A DNA stretch of 64,000 nt, taken from assembly GCF_039822625.1 (NCBI RefSeq), contig NZ_JBDLLG010000003.1, forward strand, positions 131,498 through 195,497. Reading direction: 5' to 3'. Positions 34,748 through 44,290 of this stretch are shown one piece after another; the first letter of the stretch is position 1; each line of letters begins with the position of its first letter. The position numbers and the translations under genes are program-made. The notes under the pieces were generated by a model. It saw nothing but the letters and a program-made list of their open reading frames with translations, did not search any database and was not told where the DNA came from. This DNA is from Marinimicrobium locisalis (GTDB taxonomy: Bacteria > Pseudomonadota > Gammaproteobacteria > Pseudomonadales > Cellvibrionaceae).

Positions 34748-36088
34748 ATGAATCGCCGCGCGCCCGCCCACAGAGATATCTGGCAGCTTGCCTGGCCTAT
34801 GATGCTCAGCAACCTGTCGATCCCCCTGTTGGGAGCAGTGGATACCGCCATTCTCGGGCACTTGCCCAGTCCAGTGTATTTGGGTGCCGTGACGGTGGGC
34901 GGGAGCCTGCTCAGCCTGCTGTTCTGGTCGTTCGGGTTTCTGCGCATGGGCACCACCAGCGTCGCCGCCCGCGCCGAGGGCGCGAATGATCGAGCGGGAC
35001 TTCACCAGGTGCTGGTGCAGAGCCTCTCGCTCGCCCTGGCTCTGGCGCTGGCGCTGATGGTAATCGGGCCCTGGTTGTTGGCGCCGGCCCTGGCGTGGAT
35101 GGGCCCCAGCCCCGAGGTCCAGGGCCTGGCGCTGGAATACGCCCGAATCCGTCTTTGGGGAGCGCCCGCCAGCCTAATGAATTTCGCTCTGGTCGGCTGG
35201 TTTATCGGCCGCCAGGACACCCGCCGCCCCCTGGCGATTCTCTTTACCACCAACGGCCTGAATATTGTGCTGGACGCACTGCTGATTCTCGGCTTCGGGC
35301 TCAACAGCGAGGGCGCCGCCTGGGCTAGCGTGTTGGCGGAATATGGCGGCCTGACGCTCGGGCTCTGGCTAGTGGCCCGCACCCTGCACCGGCTGAACCT
35401 AGGGCGGGGACAACCTTCCTTGCTGGGCGAAGTGACCCGCTGGCGAGCCTACGGGCGGCTGATGCGGGTCAATCGCCACCTGTTTGTGCGCACCCTATGC
35501 CTGCTGTCGGTGTTTGTTTTCTTTGCCGCCCAGGGCGCCCGCATGGGCAATCACATTCTTGCCGCCAACGCCATTCTGCTGCAGTTTCTCCTTCTGACCT
35601 CCTATGCTCTGGACGGCTTTGCCCATGCGGCGGAGGCGCTGACCGGTCGAGCCATTGGCGCCGGCCGGATCGGCGACTTTCACTTGGCGACTCGCCGCAG
35701 TACCCTTTGGGCGTTGGGATGCAGCGTGCTCATTAGCGCTGTATTCGTCTTGGGCGCGCCCTGGTGGCCCACGGTTTTTACCAGCCAACCAGAAGTGCTC
35801 GACATCGTGCGGGCTCATTACGTCTGGGTTTGCCTCATCCCCCTCGTCGGCGTTTGGGGTTACCAACTGGACGGTATATTCCTCGGTAGTGGTCAGACCG
35901 CGGCCATGCAGTATACGGTGCTAATCGCTACCGGGGCGGTGTTCGCGCCCTTGTGGTGGTGGCTGCAGCCATTGGGAAATCAGGGCCTTTGGCTGGCGTT
36001 TGTGGTCTTCAACGGTGCCCGGGGGGCACTGCTGGGTGGCGCCTACTACCACCTAACCCGCAAGGGGGGTTGGCTGGCATTCAAGTAA
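34748..36088 (+). CDS. MATE-family efflux transporter (DinF-like)
   Basis: A 446-aa membrane protein with about twelve TM helices in two homologous halves. The N-terminal WQLAWPMMLSNLSIPLLGAVDTAILGHL and GFLRMGTTSVAARAEGA are typical of the DinF branch of the MATE family. It should be a cation-coupled exporter of drugs or metabolites. No LexA box is visible upstream, so SOS control like that of E. coli dinF is not supported. Confidence 0.9.
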   Translation: MNRRAPAHRDIWQLAWPMMLSNLSIPLLGAVDTAILGHLPSPVYLGAVTVGGSLLSLLFWSFGFLRMGTTSVAARAEGANDRAGLHQVLVQSLSLALALALALMVIGPWLLAPALAWMGPSPEVQGLALEYARIRLWGAPASLMNFALVGWFIGRQDTRRPLAILFTTNGLNIVLDALLILGFGLNSEGAAWASVLAEYGGLTLGLWLVARTLHRLNLGRGQPSLLGEVTRWRAYGRLMRVNRHLFVRTLCLLSVFVFFAAQGARMGNHILAANAILLQFLLLTSYALDGFAHAAEALTGRAIGAGRIGDFHLATRRSTLWALGCSVLISAVFVLGAPWWPTVFTSQPEVLDIVRAHYVWVCLIPLVGVWGYQLDGIFLGSGQTAAMQYTVLIATGAVFAPLWWWLQPLGNQGLWLAFVVFNGARGALLGGAYYHLTRKGGWLAFK

Positions 36089-36273
36089 TGTAAAATGCGC
36101 TTTTTCTTCGCGGTTAGAATAAATCACTCTTAAAAACGCCTTGTAATTGGTTACTTTTGAAGTAAGTTTAAATGTGGTATTACCTGCAACATTACCGCAT
36201 GGACCATGAGTCGCCGCCCAAACCACAGTGCGGCCGACCTGTAACCGGTTGACACCCATGACAAGAAATCTCT

Positions 36274-36963
36274 ATGAACCACACCCAGCCCGGGGAGGGC
36301 CATCCCAGCACCATGTGTCTCAGACCGCTCGATCGCATCGAAGCGCTGATTCAAAAAGCGAAAAAACGGGATCTAGAGACAGGACAGCTCAATCGCATAC
36401 TGGAGCAGCGCGCCCGGCATCTGCACAGCGCTATCAAACTGCCTCGGGAGCAGGCCGCCGCCGCTCTGCGGGATTTTGTGGTGCGCTACATTGAGCATGT
36501 ACCGGATTTCATCCAAGCCATTGACGACATCACCCGGGAAGCGGGTATTGATGACCGGGTTGAACCCCTACTGAACATCGCCTGTGATTACTTTCTATCG
36601 CCGCCGGAGCTGGTCAGCAGCCACAGTCAACTGGTCGCCATGCTCGATGAAAGCTACCTCGCCCACCGGCTGTTGGAGGAAGTTAATGACCGATTTATCG
36701 CCTACTGCGGAATACCTCTCGCGCCAATGGACCTGACCCGGGCCAATGTCATCGCCCACGAACTGATCGGCGAGCCCTTCGCCAACGAACTCGACCAGGC
36801 CGTGCTGTTTTCGGCGGAGTTGTTGCTCAACGAGTATTCTTTTAACAGTAAGAACTTCCAGCGCTATGTGGCGCAACACCGCGACCGGGGGTGGTCGGAG
36901 GAGTTGCGCCGCTGGCCCTGCCTGGCCGCCGACTTGGCCATCGACCTGCGCTTCAGCTCCTAA
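36274..36963 (+). CDS. Conserved hypothetical cytosolic protein, 229 aa
   Basis: A 229-aa soluble, helix-rich protein with no signal peptide, TM segment or recognised motif. The residues around VPDFIQAIDDITREAGID and the YFLSPPELVSSHSQL segment look like an ordered globular domain. The start is uncertain: ATG 36274 has only a weak AAGA upstream, and ATG 36313 is an alternative. Its 3' end overlaps the convergent peroxiredoxin gene by 11 nt. I do not recognise a function. Confidence 0.65.
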   Translation: MNHTQPGEGHPSTMCLRPLDRIEALIQKAKKRDLETGQLNRILEQRARHLHSAIKLPREQAAAALRDFVVRYIEHVPDFIQAIDDITREAGIDDRVEPLLNIACDYFLSPPELVSSHSQLVAMLDESYLAHRLLEEVNDRFIAYCGIPLAPMDLTRANVIAHELIGEPFANELDQAVLFSAELLLNEYSFNSKNFQRYVAQHRDRGWSEELRRWPCLAADLAIDLRFSS

Positions 36964-37507
36964 GCTGCGATAGGATATCCGTTGGGTTCAAATGCGGCGG
37001 GAAAATCGGATAGTACACCTGACGAACCACCCCGCCTTCAACCAACAGCGTCACCCGCTTAATGTAACGAGCACCGTCGTAATCGAACGTGGGCAGTTCC
37101 AGCTCCGTCGCCAAAACCAAGCCGGAGTCATTTAGTAGCGGAAAGGGCAAGTGTAATCGCTCGACCGCTTCCTTCTGGTCTTCCAGCGGCTGAGCGCTGA
37201 CCCCGTAGATTTCCACCCCCAGGCGTTGGAACTCGGGGTAGCGGTCGCGGAAAGCGCAGCATTGGGTGGTGCAGCCCCGCGCCCCGGGAATTTTATTCCA
37301 GCCGCGCATCGGTGGCTGGTCGGGTTTGCCGGTCATCGGGTAGAAAAAAACCACGGCGGTACCGTTGATAGCGCTCAGGTCCACCGGTTCGCCGGAAGTG
37401 CTGGGAAGCGGCCGCTCGGGCAACGCCAAGCCCTGAAGGTGATCGCAAGCCCCGTCGGCCTGGGGCGCCGGCAAGTCCTCCGGCAACATATACAGATTTT
37501 TAGCCAT
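36953..37507 (-). CDS. Peroxiredoxin (AhpC/TSA-like)
   Basis: A 184-aa thioredoxin-fold protein. VVFFYPMTGKPDQP and PGARGCTTQCCAFRDRYPEFQRLGVEIYGVSAQ match the peroxiredoxin core, with the peroxidatic cysteine in the TTQCC segment and the catalytic Arg in the C-terminal half. It should reduce peroxides with a thiol partner. The start at 37507 is preferred over an in-frame 37546 because AGGA lies 11 nt upstream and the protein begins MAKNLYMLPED. Confidence 0.85.
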   Translation of the reverse strand: MAKNLYMLPEDLPAPQADGACDHLQGLALPERPLPSTSGEPVDLSAINGTAVVFFYPMTGKPDQPPMRGWNKIPGARGCTTQCCAFRDRYPEFQRLGVEIYGVSAQPLEDQKEAVERLHLPFPLLNDSGLVLATELELPTFDYDGARYIKRVTLLVEGGVVRQVYYPIFPPHLNPTDILSQLRS

Positions 37508-37889
37508 AATTGCGGTTGTCCTTTCGATCCCGGAGCCCCGCCGCATGCGGGACGCCGGATTGTGAATCGGAACGAGCTGACATTCCGATCCTCGTCATTG
37601 TGGTGGGTGTCTTGTAACTGGGTGGTATGCGCGCCTACCGACCGCTCTGGGAGTTTCTCTTTCGGCACGGCCCCGCCTAGGAGCATTGCAAGGACTACGC
37701 CAGGCGCAAGCGCCGTGTCAGCTGAAACGGTCCCAGCCCCTCCCAGCTTTTTGAGTGTAGCTTGTCATTCCAGCGCCGTGCCACCGAACGGCGACCAAAC
37801 CAAGGAGGGACCCATCGCCGGGGGCCAACCCCGGCCCCTTCGGACCACAATGCACGCTATTGGTGCGATCGGGCACGAGTGCCGAGCTC
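37508..37889. other. Intergenic region, nothing recognised
   Basis: 382 bp lie between the peroxiredoxin and modC, both on the minus strand. No ORF with a ribosome-binding site, terminator hairpin with a T-tract, or repeat was found. It must hold the peroxiredoxin promoter and the modC 3' end. Confidence 0.5.
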
Positions 37890-38981
37890 TTACAGCAAGG
37901 CGGCCGTTTTTATCTGGGCGTAGCAATCCACCCCGGGGGCCAGCCGCAGCTCTTCCACCGACTTTCGGGTCACTCTTGCCAACAGAGGCTGCTCGCCGCA
38001 GCGCAGCTCAACGGTGACGCGCGAGGCATCATGGGGGGTTAGTCCGGTCACCTTCACCGGTAAGCAGTTAAGAATGCTGGTATCGCCCGAGGGGCTGAGG
38101 GTCAAGCTCACATCCCGGGCCGCCACCCGCAGGCGCACGGGCTGCCCGGGCTCACGGGGCTGACGGGTAAGGGTCAACGCACCGCCGGCCAGCGCCACGC
38201 GGGTCAGGGCGTAGTGGTCGTCGTGTCCCTCCACAGTGCCGGTCAATACCGCAGCGGCATCGTCGGCCTGGGCCAGAGGCAGGTCCGGGCGGGTTAAAAT
38301 CTGCGCCAGCGGCCCGGAGGCAAGTACCCGCCCCGAGGCCATCACCACAAGATGGTCCGCCAACCGGGCCACCTCTTCTGGCGCGTGGCTCACGTACAGT
38401 ACCGGGATCGACAGGCTATCGTGCAGCGTTTCCAGATAGGGAAGAATGGACTGCTTACTGGCCGGGTCGAGAGCGGCCAAGGGCTCATCCATCAGCAACA
38501 GATCGGGACTGGTGGCCAGGGCTCGGCCGATGGCCACCCGCTGGCGCTCGCCGCCCGAGAGGGCCGAAACCGGGCGGGAAAACAGCGGCCCCAGGTTGAG
38601 CCATTGGGTCAGGGTATCGGGGGAAAGGCGGCGCTCACGCGCGGGCGTTCGGCGCCAACCGTATTCAAGATTGGCGCGCACCGACAGGTGCTCGAACAGG
38701 CTCGCTTCCTGAAATACATAGCCCAGACGGCGCTTGTGGGTCGGGCGGAAATGGGTGGGCGATTGCCACACGTCCTCTCCCAACGCCAATCGTCCTCCTT
38801 CGATCCGGTCCAACCCGGCCACCGCGCGCAGTAGCGAGGTTTTGCCGCAACCGGAGGGCCCCACCACCCCGGTTACCCCCTGCCCCGGCAGCTCGAGATC
38901 CACCGACAGGTGGAAATCCCCCCGTCGGCTATCGAATTGCAGGGTCAGCGCCCCGCTGTTGGCATGAAACGCAGCGGTCAT
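37890..38981 (-). CDS. modC: Molybdate ABC transporter ATP-binding protein ModC
   Basis: A 363-aa ATPase. Walker A is GPSGCGKTS, the Q-loop is YVFQEASLFEHLSVRANLEYG, the signature is LSGGERQRVAIGRAL, Walker B is LLLMDEPLAALD and the switch is YVSHAPEE. The C-terminal 130 residues form a TOBE/Mop oxyanion-sensing domain (ILNCLPVKVTGLTPHDASRV). It overlaps modB by ATGA. No modA is present in the window. Confidence 0.93.
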   Translation of the reverse strand: MTAAFHANSGALTLQFDSRRGDFHLSVDLELPGQGVTGVVGPSGCGKTSLLRAVAGLDRIEGGRLALGEDVWQSPTHFRPTHKRRLGYVFQEASLFEHLSVRANLEYGWRRTPARERRLSPDTLTQWLNLGPLFSRPVSALSGGERQRVAIGRALATSPDLLLMDEPLAALDPASKQSILPYLETLHDSLSIPVLYVSHAPEEVARLADHLVVMASGRVLASGPLAQILTRPDLPLAQADDAAAVLTGTVEGHDDHYALTRVALAGGALTLTRQPREPGQPVRLRVAARDVSLTLSPSGDTSILNCLPVKVTGLTPHDASRVTVELRCGEQPLLARVTRKSVEELRLAPGVDCYAQIKTAALL

Positions 38982-39658
38982 GATTTTACCAACGTTACCC
39001 GACGGTTAAGGCCATAGACCGCTAGTAATAGCACAAAGGACAATACCAGCAATCCCCCCGAGAGCCAGTGGGCTCGCGGGTAATCCAGACTCTCTACATG
39101 GTCGTAGATGGCAATCGAGAGCACTTGGGTCTCGCCGGGAATGTTGCCGCCAATCATCAGCACCACACCGAACTCCCCCAGCGTGTGGGCGAACCCCAGG
39201 ACCGCCGCGGTCAGAAACCCCGGGCGCGCCAGAGGCAATACCACCGAGACAAACCGATCCCAGGTGCCGGCACGCAGGGTGGCTGCCGCCTCCAGCGGGC
39301 GTGACCCGAGGCTGTTAAACGCGCCGGTCAATGGTTGCACCACGAAGGGAAGGGAGTACACCACCGAGCCGATGACCAGCCCGGTAAAACTAAAGGCGAG
39401 CGGCTCGCCCCAAAGCCATTGGGAGGTCGCCCCCAAGGGCCCGCGAGGCCCCAGTGCCAGCAAGAGGTAAAACCCGAGCACCGTCGGTGGCAGCACCAGA
39501 GGCAGCGCGACCATCGCCTCCACCAGAAACCGGTACCGCCAGCGGCTGCGCGCCAGCCACCACGCCAGGGGGGTGCCCACCGCCAACAAAATCAGTGTTG
39601 TTAGGGCTGCCAGTTTGAGGGTAATTCCGAGCGCGACCCAGTCAGCCGTTTGAATCAT
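38978..39658 (-). CDS. modB: Molybdate ABC transporter permease ModB
   Basis: A 226-aa binding-protein-dependent permease (E. coli ModB 229) with about five TM helices. VALPLVLPPTVLGFYLLLALG and the EAAATLRAGTWDRFVSVVLPLARPG coupling (EAA) loop are typical, as is TLGEFGVVLMIGGNIPGETQVLSIAIYD. Start 39658 gives the family N-terminus; a longer in-frame start at 39793 is rejected. It precedes modC. Upstream is a divergent diguanylate cyclase, not modA. Confidence 0.93.
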   Translation of the reverse strand: MIQTADWVALGITLKLAALTTLILLAVGTPLAWWLARSRWRYRFLVEAMVALPLVLPPTVLGFYLLLALGPRGPLGATSQWLWGEPLAFSFTGLVIGSVVYSLPFVVQPLTGAFNSLGSRPLEAAATLRAGTWDRFVSVVLPLARPGFLTAAVLGFAHTLGEFGVVLMIGGNIPGETQVLSIAIYDHVESLDYPRAHWLSGGLLVLSFVLLLAVYGLNRRVTLVKS

Positions 39659-39831
39659 GAATTCAGCTAATCTCGCCAGATAATGGCGGTACTGTAGCAC
39701 GAGCGCCAAAAGAACTGGGAGCATCGTACCGGTGGCACAAAAACTGACCTGAACTAGGCTTAAGGAACAGGCATAAAAGGATCTTCCACTCACGGGAGCA
39801 CAGCGCTGCTCCCAACGCTCGGATTGGCGCC

Positions 39832-40875
39832 ATGACTATCGCTGACAGCCACAACCAGGCTCACAAGATCGACAATGACCGGCGTCGATACATCATGTCG
39901 TTTGTCAGTTACATCGCAGGCGCCGCGATTTTGTTCTATGGGGTGCGCCACTGGGCGGCGGGGAGCACCGCCCTGGCCGTTCTTTTGCTCAGCACAGCTC
40001 TCGCGTTTTTACTCACGGTGGGCTACTACCGGTGGTCCCGGAACATTGAGCGTGCCTGCCTGGTAGAGGCGGTGCTGGTGGCTATGTTCGTGCTTGCCCT
40101 GGTGTACCATGGGGGCTACGCCAATACCGCGCTTTATTGGGTATTCCCCTTCCCCGCCGTTCTGTTCGGCCTGCTGGGCGTGCGCAGGGCGCTGTTCGGC
40201 AATATTGTCATTCTGCTGGTGCTTGCCGTTTTATTGTTTACCCCGGATTTAACGCGGGCAGACTACCGCCCCGAGGAAACCAGCCGGTTTTTCGTCTCGG
40301 CGGTGCTGGTGGTGATTGTGTCTTGGATCAATGATTACTTCCGGGCACGCAGTCACCAGAAAATGGATGTACTGCAAGCCACCCGGGAGAAGCAGGCCAA
40401 CACCGATCCGCTAACGCTGCTGCCCAATCGCCGCTTCATCGACGCTCACTTGGGGCGGGATCTGGCACACAGGCCCGAAGAGTTTTTACCGATGGGCGTA
40501 GTGATGTGCGATATCGATCATTTCAAACGGCTGAATGACCAGTTCGGCCACCACACGGGAGATTTGGTTCTCAAACAAGTGGCGGAGCACTTCCGCACGG
40601 CGCTGCGCCGACAGGACTTTGCCTGCCGGACCGGGGGTGAGGAGTTTCTCCTATTACTCCCCAAAACCGACCTGAAAGACACCCGCATGGTGGCGGAAAA
40701 AGTGCGTGAACAGCTCGCCCGTCAACCGCTTTCCATCCAGGGCCGGGAGCACGTGATCACCGCCAGCTTCGGAGCCACGGTCTGCAATACGGCCGACGCC
40801 CTGGGGGCGTCCGTGGAACAGGCGGATGAACTTCTCTACCGCTCCAAGCAGTCGGGTCGAAACAAAGTCACCTAG
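39832..40875 (+). CDS. Membrane diguanylate cyclase (GGEEF)
   Basis: A 347-aa protein. Five to six TM helices (about 22-175) form an unassigned MASE-like sensor module. The GGDEF domain follows (about 190-345), with GGEEF and an RxxD inhibitory site (RRQD) five residues upstream. It should synthesise c-di-GMP with product inhibition. Its stop codon lies in the first of three GTCACCTA(G/A) repeats (40867-40900). It is convergent with the PstS/OmpA gene 17 bp away. Confidence 0.9.
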   Translation: MTIADSHNQAHKIDNDRRRYIMSFVSYIAGAAILFYGVRHWAAGSTALAVLLLSTALAFLLTVGYYRWSRNIERACLVEAVLVAMFVLALVYHGGYANTALYWVFPFPAVLFGLLGVRRALFGNIVILLVLAVLLFTPDLTRADYRPEETSRFFVSAVLVVIVSWINDYFRARSHQKMDVLQATREKQANTDPLTLLPNRRFIDAHLGRDLAHRPEEFLPMGVVMCDIDHFKRLNDQFGHHTGDLVLKQVAEHFRTALRRQDFACRTGGEEFLLLLPKTDLKDTRMVAEKVREQLARQPLSIQGREHVITASFGATVCNTADALGASVEQADELLYRSKQSGRNKVT

Positions 40876-40892
40876 TAAAGTCACCTAGAACG

Positions 40893-42305
40893 TCACCTAA
40901 TGAGCTGCGCGGCGCGCGGGCTCTCCCATTTATCCTTACCGTCACTGACCCGGCGGGAAGCATTGGCGTCAAAGACCCAAACCTCTACCCGCTGGTTTTT
41001 CAGCCGAGCCCCCTCTTTATTGGCCGCCACGGGAAGATCACTGCCGAAACCCACCACCGAGGCGGCGTGAATGCCCCGCTCCCGCAAGGCAGCCTTGACG
41101 CGTAGCGCGCGCATGCGAGACAACACCAAGGCCCGATGCTCAGTCTGCTCGGCGTCGCCAAAACCGATGAGCTGTAATTGCCGGCCGCGATTCTGAGGCA
41201 AGGCCAGGAACCGGCTCAGCCGCTGGAGATCCCATTGAGCTTTGTTGTCCAGGCGGGCGCTGCCAGCCTCAAAACGAAAGTTGATCGATAAGCGTTCGGC
41301 GTGCCTGACCAGCGTTTTGTAGGAGGCCGGCACCTCGGGGGCCAACTCAGGTTTCAGACTCACGGGGTTCTGGGAGACAAACCCCACCTTGGCCACCCGC
41401 TCCTGCCCGGCCCCACTGTGCACGAATGTGATGAACTCCCGCACCAGCGGGGGCGTGCGCCCCGGCAGGGTATACATGAACAGGCGCCGGGATAGAGCAT
41501 AGTCCTCAGTGGCGACATAGAGAGGTTCGGGGCGCAGTGGTTGGGTGCCGTGCTGGGAGATGCTCAACGCCTTGGCCCGGCGTACGGAGGCCAAGCCGAC
41601 GAAACCAATGGCACCGGGATCCACCGCCACCGAATCGGATAGCCGGTCGTTGGACTCAAACCGACGGGCCGATTCGCTCAGGACATGGCGACCGTCGAGC
41701 ACCATGCTCTTGAAGCTGTCCCAAGTGCCGGACTTGTCGTCCCGGGCGTAGAGGCTGACGGCCAGATCCGGCCCGCCCAGCTCCGACCAGTTACGCACCT
41801 CGCCCGCAAATAGCTTGGCGACTTGCGCCACGGTGAGCGACTCCACCGGATTGGACGGGTGCACGATTACGGCCAAACCGTCGATGGCGACGACGTGCTC
41901 GGCCTCAAACGTGCCCATGGGACCGTAATCGGCCAGGAGGGACTGCTCAGATTCCTTAATCGGACGGGACGCCATGGCCACCTGCGCCTCGCCCGAGGCC
42001 AGCCCGCTCATTCCCGTGCCAGAGCCGTGGGCCGCCACGTCGATATGGACAGCGCCAGCGGCGAGTCGCCCTTCAACTCTATATTCGTTGTCCCGCTGAC
42101 GCGCCCGAATACTGACGTCCCTAGCGCCCTTGTCGATAAGATAGTCACGCGCCAACTCCGGCGCCAACTTTGCACCAATCGTATTGGACCCGTGCAGGGT
42201 GAAAAGATGGCCCGATTGCCCCGAGGCAAAGGGAGAAACCGCTGCCGAGGCGGTGGATAACGACAGCCAGGCTGACACGACAAGCGTCAAACAACGCAAA
42301 CCCAT
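40893..42305 (-). CDS. Phosphate-binding PstS-like / OmpA fusion protein
   Basis: A 470-aa exported protein. The signal peptide is residues 1 to about 21. A PstS-like periplasmic binding domain (about 30-320) has LHGSNTIGAKLAP, GSGTGMSGLASGEAQVAMASR and DDKSGTWDSFKSMVL. A C-terminal OmpA-like peptidoglycan-binding domain (about 335-450) has INFRFEAGSARLDNKAQWDLQRLSRF and the GFGSDLPVAAN...LKNQRVEVWV motif. It may sense or retain phosphate or another ligand at the cell wall. No Pst permease genes are nearby, so transport is unlikely. Confidence 0.88.
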   Translation of the reverse strand: MGLRCLTLVVSAWLSLSTASAAVSPFASGQSGHLFTLHGSNTIGAKLAPELARDYLIDKGARDVSIRARQRDNEYRVEGRLAAGAVHIDVAAHGSGTGMSGLASGEAQVAMASRPIKESEQSLLADYGPMGTFEAEHVVAIDGLAVIVHPSNPVESLTVAQVAKLFAGEVRNWSELGGPDLAVSLYARDDKSGTWDSFKSMVLDGRHVLSESARRFESNDRLSDSVAVDPGAIGFVGLASVRRAKALSISQHGTQPLRPEPLYVATEDYALSRRLFMYTLPGRTPPLVREFITFVHSGAGQERVAKVGFVSQNPVSLKPELAPEVPASYKTLVRHAERLSINFRFEAGSARLDNKAQWDLQRLSRFLALPQNRGRQLQLIGFGDAEQTEHRALVLSRMRALRVKAALRERGIHAASVVGFGSDLPVAANKEGARLKNQRVEVWVFDANASRRVSDGKDKWESPRAAQLIR

Positions 42306-42380
42306 AGCTCACTCCTTATTGATACCAGCCGATCGAGAGACCGGCTAGCCAGTGCAGGCGCGCAGCTTAGGCGTGGAATG

Positions 42381-43106
42381 TTACGACTCTGTGAATGGGG
42401 CGTAGGCCGGTGCAAGTACCGCCCGGTAGTTTACCGGCTCGGAAACCCGGGCAAGCCAATGGCGCAGTGGCTTAGACAACAGCAGTTCGTCATCGTAAGG
42501 GTGTACCGAGAGCCGCAACGGGCGGTTGGGGCCGGCCCAGAGGCCGTTCGCGCGGTTCCAGGCCTGGAGCAGCGCCGCCCGCACCGGCGTATCAGCTTCA
42601 AACCCAACCAGGGGCAAGGCGCGCCGCCGCCCACTGGGCAGGTGCCACAGACCGCGTGCGGTTTCGATATAGGAAAACGGAGAAGCGGCCAGATCCTCGC
42701 TCGTCAGCTCGCCCAACGCCCAAGCCGGGGGGACGTAGAGCGAGGGCGGGCGAAGCCCCTGGTGGACAAACCAACGGTAGTTCCGCTCCAGCAGTTCACG
42801 CAGAACAGCGCGGGGTTGGCCGAGGTGTTCGGCGGCGTGACGGGAGACCCAACGGGAGTGGCAGCGATGATACCACCCCCGAATACGCTCGGCCCGGTGA
42901 GTCCAGCCGTGGCCGGCCAGCTCCAGGCCCTGGGACTGCCAGCGCGCCAGCTGCGCCAAGTCCTTCGGCTGCCAGTCACGCCCCGGCACCACCAGCAACA
43001 CAACCCCGCGAGAGAGCGGCTCGGGCATCAACGCCAGCAGTCGCCCCACCCGCTCCAGAGTCTCCGGCATGACGTCGTGAATGGAGAGCAGTACCCGCAT
43101 GGTCAC
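42381..43106 (-). CDS. DUF2334 / polysaccharide-deacetylase-like protein
   Basis: A 241-aa NodB-like fold protein. VLLSIHDVMPETL carries the N-terminal Asp, LELAGHGWTHR the His motif and PLRLSVHPYDDEL the late His. This is the DUF2334 pattern, related to carbohydrate deacetylases. The GTG start at 43106 overlaps the glycosyltransferase stop (GTGA); an ATG at 43100 is an alternative. It is the last gene of the sulfotransferase-glycosyltransferase operon and may trim an N-acetyl group from the glycosylated product. Confidence 0.83.
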   Translation of the reverse strand: MTMRVLLSIHDVMPETLERVGRLLALMPEPLSRGVVLLVVPGRDWQPKDLAQLARWQSQGLELAGHGWTHRAERIRGWYHRCHSRWVSRHAAEHLGQPRAVLRELLERNYRWFVHQGLRPPSLYVPPAWALGELTSEDLAASPFSYIETARGLWHLPSGRRRALPLVGFEADTPVRAALLQAWNRANGLWAGPNRPLRLSVHPYDDELLLSKPLRHWLARVSEPVNYRAVLAPAYAPFTES

Positions 43107-44290
43107 GCCTGCTCCAGAGCCGACTCCAGCCCACTCTGTGGGCCCGAGGGCAAGGGCGAACGAGAGCTGACGGTATGACGCAACAGCTCACACCAGTGGG
43201 TCAGACAGCGTTCATTGAGCGTGAGCGCTAGACCCGCCGCCCTGCGGGCCAGGGCGCGCCGCTGTTCGGGCGTCTCCGCCAACAGCCGTTGCAACGCCAT
43301 GGCCGCGCTTTCTTCGGGGGGAATGACGCTGAGCCCCGGCCGAAGGCTGGGCCACTGTAGGATACCGCAACCGGAGGACACCAACACCAACCGCTCCCGG
43401 GCCATGGCTTCCAGGGCGATAGTACCGAAGGATTCGAAGTGCGAAGGCAGCAACAGCAAGTCGTGGTGGTCCACCTCTGCCCTGAGGGCGGCCCGGTCCA
43501 GCCAGCCAAGCCACCGGAGGTTTGGAAGGGTGGCGGCCGCGCTCTTTACCCGGGCCCGCAAAGGCCCGTCCCCGGCGATGCTGAACTGCACCGAGGGGTG
43601 AATGCGGGCCGCTTCCACAACGGCCTCAAGGTTTTTCTCCGCCGCCAACCGGCCGGCGAACAATATCCGCTCCAGATGCCCGCCGTGGGGCCGGCGGGCC
43701 GTTAGGGCGAACTCAGCGGATATGGGCGTGCCGATCAGGCCGGTGGCGGGGGCGCCCATGCGTTCGGCCAGTTCAAGCATTTCCCGCGAGTTGCCCAGTA
43801 CCGACCGGGCCCCGGCGAACAGGTAACGGTGGGAGCGCTCGAATAGCGAGTGCACCAGCCTACCCCGCCAGGACCCCTTCCAATAGAGTTGAGTCAGTTG
43901 TTCAAACGAGGTATGAAACCCGGCTAGCACCGGAATACCCGCCCGCCGGGCCAACCGCACCCCCAATAGACCGTAAGGTCCGGGGGTAGCCACAACCACC
44001 ACTTGCGGCTGGAGTTGGCAAAGCGCCCGCTTGAGTGCCCAGGGGTTGGGAATACAGAGCTTCTGGGTTCGATCACCGGGCAGGGGCAAGGCCAACCCCG
44101 TGCGCCAGCGGCCGTTTTCCACTCGAGGCGAAAACAATTGGACCTCAGACATTAGGGGCGCCAGTTGCTCAAGCAGATCCTGATAGTAAGCGCCCACGCC
44201 GTTGCGCCCCGGGGCGGCATCGGAAATCACCGCCACGCGCATCCCCCGCGGACCACTGGAGGACAACGGCACCGTCGGCGGGTTCATCAT
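43103..44290 (-). CDS. Family 4 glycosyltransferase
   Basis: A 395-aa GT-B glycosyltransferase. The N-terminal domain has MRVAVISDAAPGRNGVGAYY with a glycine-rich acceptor loop. The C-terminal domain has ILFAGRLAAEKNLEAVVEA and the donor-binding SHFESFGTIALEAMA (E-x7-E motif), as in GT4 retaining enzymes such as mannosyl- or digalactosyl-transferases. The start at 44290 makes an ATGA overlap with the upstream sulfotransferase. The acceptor is unknown. Confidence 0.88.
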   Translation of the reverse strand: MMNPPTVPLSSSGPRGMRVAVISDAAPGRNGVGAYYQDLLEQLAPLMSEVQLFSPRVENGRWRTGLALPLPGDRTQKLCIPNPWALKRALCQLQPQVVVVATPGPYGLLGVRLARRAGIPVLAGFHTSFEQLTQLYWKGSWRGRLVHSLFERSHRYLFAGARSVLGNSREMLELAERMGAPATGLIGTPISAEFALTARRPHGGHLERILFAGRLAAEKNLEAVVEAARIHPSVQFSIAGDGPLRARVKSAAATLPNLRWLGWLDRAALRAEVDHHDLLLLPSHFESFGTIALEAMARERLVLVSSGCGILQWPSLRPGLSVIPPEESAAMALQRLLAETPEQRRALARRAAGLALTLNERCLTHWCELLRHTVSSRSPLPSGPQSGLESALEQA

